The translations under genes and the position numbers were made by a program. A model generated the notes under the pieces. That model searched no databases. It saw only the letters and a program-made list of their open reading frames with translations, and was not told where the DNA came from. A stretch of DNA of 9,259 nt from Desulfocapsaceae bacterium (GTDB lineage: Bacteria; Desulfobacterota; Desulfobulbia; Desulfobulbales; Desulfocapsaceae), in contig JAOZLO010000039.1 of assembly GCA_029934775.1 (NCBI GenBank), forward strand, positions 1 to 9,259, written 5' to 3'. Below are positions 7,371 through 9,259 of the stretch, one piece after another; within the stretch, counting starts at the first letter, position 1, and every line of letters starts with the position of its first letter.

Positions 7371-7946
7371 TCAGATACGACCGGCAAGGATATCTTTGCC
7401 AAACTCCTCTGCACCCTGTAACTCACCAGGATACTCAAGCACAGCCTTCCGTTTATCCACCCCTTTTACAACAAACTCCCCACCATACTCCACATCCATG
7501 GCATCAAAGATATATCTGGCCGTCAAGATACTGCATTCAAAGATCCTCTTTCCTTTCGTCGCTGCAGAAGAGAGCAGGTATCCCTTTCGTCCCTCTCCCA
7601 GTCGGTAACGCTCCTTCAACAGATATTTTCGGGCCCATTTAGCCTGCATTCGATCTCCAAATATCTTACACTGAGCTGAAAGCCCGTAAAAGTAGACCGG
7701 ACTCACCAGAAGAAGTCGGTCTGCTGCATCCACGACTGAGTATATTTCAGCCATATCGTCTTTTATGATACAGTCGCCACTCTTATCACATCCTCCACAA
7801 CCCTGACAGGGACGGAGATTGCGGTCATTTAGGCGGATATACTCAACCGTCCCCCCCCCCTGTTCTATAGGCCCGGCTACCGCCCGGGCCAGAGTTTCAC
7901 TGTTTCCTTTTTTCCGAGGGCTACCGAGAAGAACTGCCATTTTCAT
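7371..7946 (-). CDS. Iron-sulfur-flavoprotein-like NAD(P)H-dependent FMN reductase (flavodoxin fold)
   Basis: 191 residues, complete. The first strand MAVLLGSPRKKGNSETLA (3-20) holds the GSPRxxGNS FMN-phosphate loop of the FMN_red/flavodoxin-like family. Four cysteines, C47, C50, C53 and C59 (C-x2-C-x2-C-x5-C), followed by KDDM (62-65), match the compact cluster motif of iron-sulfur flavoproteins that bind one 4Fe-4S centre. VSPVYFYGLSAQCKIFGDR (81-99) is the usual second flavin-contact segment. A cytoplasmic one- or two-electron reductase is expected; the partner is unknown. ATG 7946 is preferred over ATG 7940 because GGGAG lies 8 bases upstream. A 10-base G tract occupies codons 29-32. The gene lies 67 bases after the aminotransferase stop and could be cotranscribed with it. 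Confidence 0.9.
   Translation of the reverse strand: MKMAVLLGSPRKKGNSETLARAVAGPIEQGGGTVEYIRLNDRNLRPCQGCGGCDKSGDCIIKDDMAEIYSVVDAADRLLLVSPVYFYGLSAQCKIFGDRMQAKWARKYLLKERYRLGEGRKGYLLSSAATKGKRIFECSILTARYIFDAMDVEYGGEFVVKGVDKRKAVLEYPGELQGAEEFGKDILAGRI
7851..7860. repeat. Homopolymeric C10/G10 tract inside the FMN-reductase gene
   Basis: Ten consecutive C on the plus strand read as ten G in the gene, forming the end of a Gln codon and three Gly codons (Q29-G32). The frame shown is intact, and the cysteine cluster lies just after it. A gain or loss of one base would truncate or frameshift the protein after about 30 residues, before the cysteine cluster and most of the fold. Confidence 0.95.
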
Positions 7947-7998
7947 TGTATAATCTCCCTGCTTGTAAGAAACACCTCTGGTTTTTCCTTTTCCTAAC

Positions 7999-8013
7999 AG
8001 CCTGATAGGCTAT
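7999..8013 (-). other. Hairpin directly after the aminotransferase stop
   Basis: AGCCT (7999-8003), a GAT loop and AGGCT (8007-8011) form a perfect 5-bp stem starting two bases after the TAG of the aminotransferase gene. On the minus strand it is followed by GTTAGGAAAAGG rather than a U tract, so it is a poor intrinsic terminator. Read-through into the FMN-reductase gene is possible. Confidence 0.3.
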
Positions 8014-9213
8014 CTACCTTTTGCTCAGTGCCTCTGCAATCCCATCACAGACATAATCGATATTGCCTGAAGTCAACCCCGCCAAATTAATACGGCCACC
8101 ACCAACAATATATATAGATTTATTTTCTCTCAACCAGGCTACAACGTCAGCTGAGAGGCCGCTGAAAGAAAACATGCCCCGTTGCTTGATAATATAGGAA
8201 AAATCGCCTTTCAGCCCCCTTTTAACAAGCCCATCGACAAGAGCCAGACGCATTGCTTTAATCCGATCACGCATATCTCCAAGCTCACCCAGCCATTGAC
8301 TATACAGCTCCGGGTTACTGAGAATAGTTGCCGCGACCAGTCCGCCATGGGCAGGAGGATTGGAATAAATCACACGGATAGTGGCCTTCACATGACTCAT
8401 GGCAACAGCTGATTCCTCTGCAGTTGGGCTGACAATAGTCAGGGAGCCTGTTCGCTCATTATATAAACCAAGGTTTTTTGAAAACGAACTGGCCACCAAA
8501 AAGTCCTCGCCCAGAGCGGCAAACTGCTCGATACCACAACGATCTGCCTCAATACTCTCCCCAAACCCCTGGTAGGCAAAATCAAGGAAGGGTACCCATC
8601 CCTTTTCTTTGCTGACACTGGCAACTTTTGCCCACTGTTCCGGGCTGAGATCTACTCCACTCGGATTATGGCAGCATGCATGCAGCAGCACAACATCACC
8701 CGCGGGTATAGTTTCAAGTACTGCAACCATCGCATCAAAATCGAGATCTTTGGTTTCAGCATTGTAATATGCATATTCCGCTAACTCAAATCCGGCAGTA
8801 TTAAAAACACCTTTGTGATTAGCCCAGGTAGGAGAGCTGATCCACATCTTTGCCTCTGGATAAAATTTTTTCAAAAGATCTCCACCCACCCGCAAAGCTC
8901 CTGTTCCCCCGGGGGCATGGACGGTTACGGCTCTCCCGGAACTGATTACTTCACCGGTCTCCCCAAAGAGGAGTTTTTGCACATTTGCTGCGTAAACAGG
9001 ATCGCCTGAAATAGGTAGATAGCTTTTTGATTTTTCTTTCTCAAGAAGTATTGCTTCCGCAAATTTAACACAATTGAGAATGGGAGTGTTGTTATCATCA
9101 TCCTTATACACACCCACTCCAAGATTGACTTTCTCCGGATTCTGGTCTTTTTTAAATGCATCTGTTAACCCGAAAATTGCATCTACCGGCGCCGCTTCAA
9201 TATCTTGCCACAT
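8014..9213 (-). CDS. aspC: Aspartate/aromatic aminotransferase, class I (AspC/TyrB type)
   Basis: 399 residues from ATG 9213, against 396 for E. coli AspC as I recall it, and collinear throughout. The PLP-binding lysine is K246 in SSFSKNLGLYNER (242-254), with D211 and Y214 in DFAYQGF, N183 in CCHNPSG, W130, R254, and the two carboxylate-binding arginines R280 (distal carboxylate) and R374 in GGGRINLAG. All fall at their AspC numbers. The enzyme interconverts aspartate and 2-oxoglutarate with oxaloacetate and glutamate in the cytoplasm, probably also using aromatic amino acids; the sequence does not settle AspC versus TyrB. A longer frame opens at 9243, but ATG 9213 is chosen because its N-terminus MWQDIEAAP aligns with AspC and GGAG lies 10 bases upstream. 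The gene is unrelated in function to the glycan cluster. Confidence 0.96.
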   Translation of the reverse strand: MWQDIEAAPVDAIFGLTDAFKKDQNPEKVNLGVGVYKDDDNNTPILNCVKFAEAILLEKEKSKSYLPISGDPVYAANVQKLLFGETGEVISSGRAVTVHAPGGTGALRVGGDLLKKFYPEAKMWISSPTWANHKGVFNTAGFELAEYAYYNAETKDLDFDAMVAVLETIPAGDVVLLHACCHNPSGVDLSPEQWAKVASVSKEKGWVPFLDFAYQGFGESIEADRCGIEQFAALGEDFLVASSFSKNLGLYNERTGSLTIVSPTAEESAVAMSHVKATIRVIYSNPPAHGGLVAATILSNPELYSQWLGELGDMRDRIKAMRLALVDGLVKRGLKGDFSYIIKQRGMFSFSGLSADVVAWLRENKSIYIVGGGRINLAGLTSGNIDYVCDGIAEALSKR

Positions 9214-9223
9214 ATATATATCT

Positions 9224-9227
9224 CTCC
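9224..9227 (-). promoter_or_regulatory. Ribosome binding site fixing the aminotransferase start
   Basis: On the minus strand GGAG is followed by AGATATATAT and then ATG at 9213. This site sits inside the alternative longer frame, so it decides for the 399-residue protein. The spacer consists mostly of TA repeats. Only 32 bases lie between this site and the window edge, so the promoter is not visible. Confidence 0.7.
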
Positions 9228-9259
9228 AACAAATTTTTAACAAACAACAGAACGTGTAT

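Noticed and set aside
9214..9243. Ten-residue N-terminal extension of the aminotransferase (start at 9243)
   Set aside because: The GGAG site lies inside it, and the protein aligns with AspC from the Met at 9213.
1..9259. CRISPR array, tRNA, rRNA, toxin-antitoxin or phage-defence genes
   Set aside because: No regularly spaced repeats, no tRNA-like cloverleaf or rRNA segments, and no defence-family motifs were seen on either strand.

Overview
The window holds seven genes, all on the minus strand, so transcription runs from high to low coordinates. Moderate-to-low GC, inner-membrane glycan-assembly enzymes and a class I aspartate aminotransferase close to E. coli AspC point to a Gram-negative bacterium. 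The overall style fits a sulfate-reducer-type Desulfobacterota/deltaproteobacterium, but no phylogenetic marker is present and this is only a guess.

Right part (about 7371-9213): two metabolic genes. The first is an AspC-type aspartate/aromatic aminotransferase with every catalytic residue in place. The second is a small iron-sulfur-flavoprotein-like FMN reductase with a compact four-cysteine cluster and a 10-base G tract (minus strand) near its 5' end. A 164-base spacer then separates these from the surface-glycan genes. That spacer contains a 9-bp inverted repeat enclosing about 106 bp and the strong ribosome binding site of the next gene.

Middle and left part (544-7206): a five-gene cluster that looks like one operon. 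In transcription order it is: (1) a membrane O-acyltransferase (AT3 family) with an extra N-terminal periplasmic module; (2) a GT4 glycosyltransferase; (3) a PHP-like protein with a degraded metal site, which overlaps the glycosyltransferase by ATGA; (4) a polytopic DUF2142/GT-C-like membrane protein; (5) a membrane-anchored nitroreductase-family protein. Spacings are 7, -4, 39 and 117 bases. After a 227-base gap with a reasonable sigma70-type promoter comes the start of an NAD(P)-dependent sugar epimerase/dehydratase-like gene, cut by the left edge.

A plausible reading is that this is part of an exopolysaccharide, O-antigen or glycolipid locus. The GT4 enzyme would add a sugar on the cytoplasmic face, the GT-C-like protein would act on lipid-linked substrate on the periplasmic face, AT3 would acylate the glycan, and the epimerase would supply or modify a sugar or isoprenoid. 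The roles of the nitroreductase and PHP-like proteins are unknown. The most interesting observation is that two unrelated membrane enzymes, AT3 and the DUF2142/GT-C-like protein, carry what appears to be the same N-terminal unit: one TM helix, about 125 residues of beta-rich periplasmic domain, then a second TM helix.
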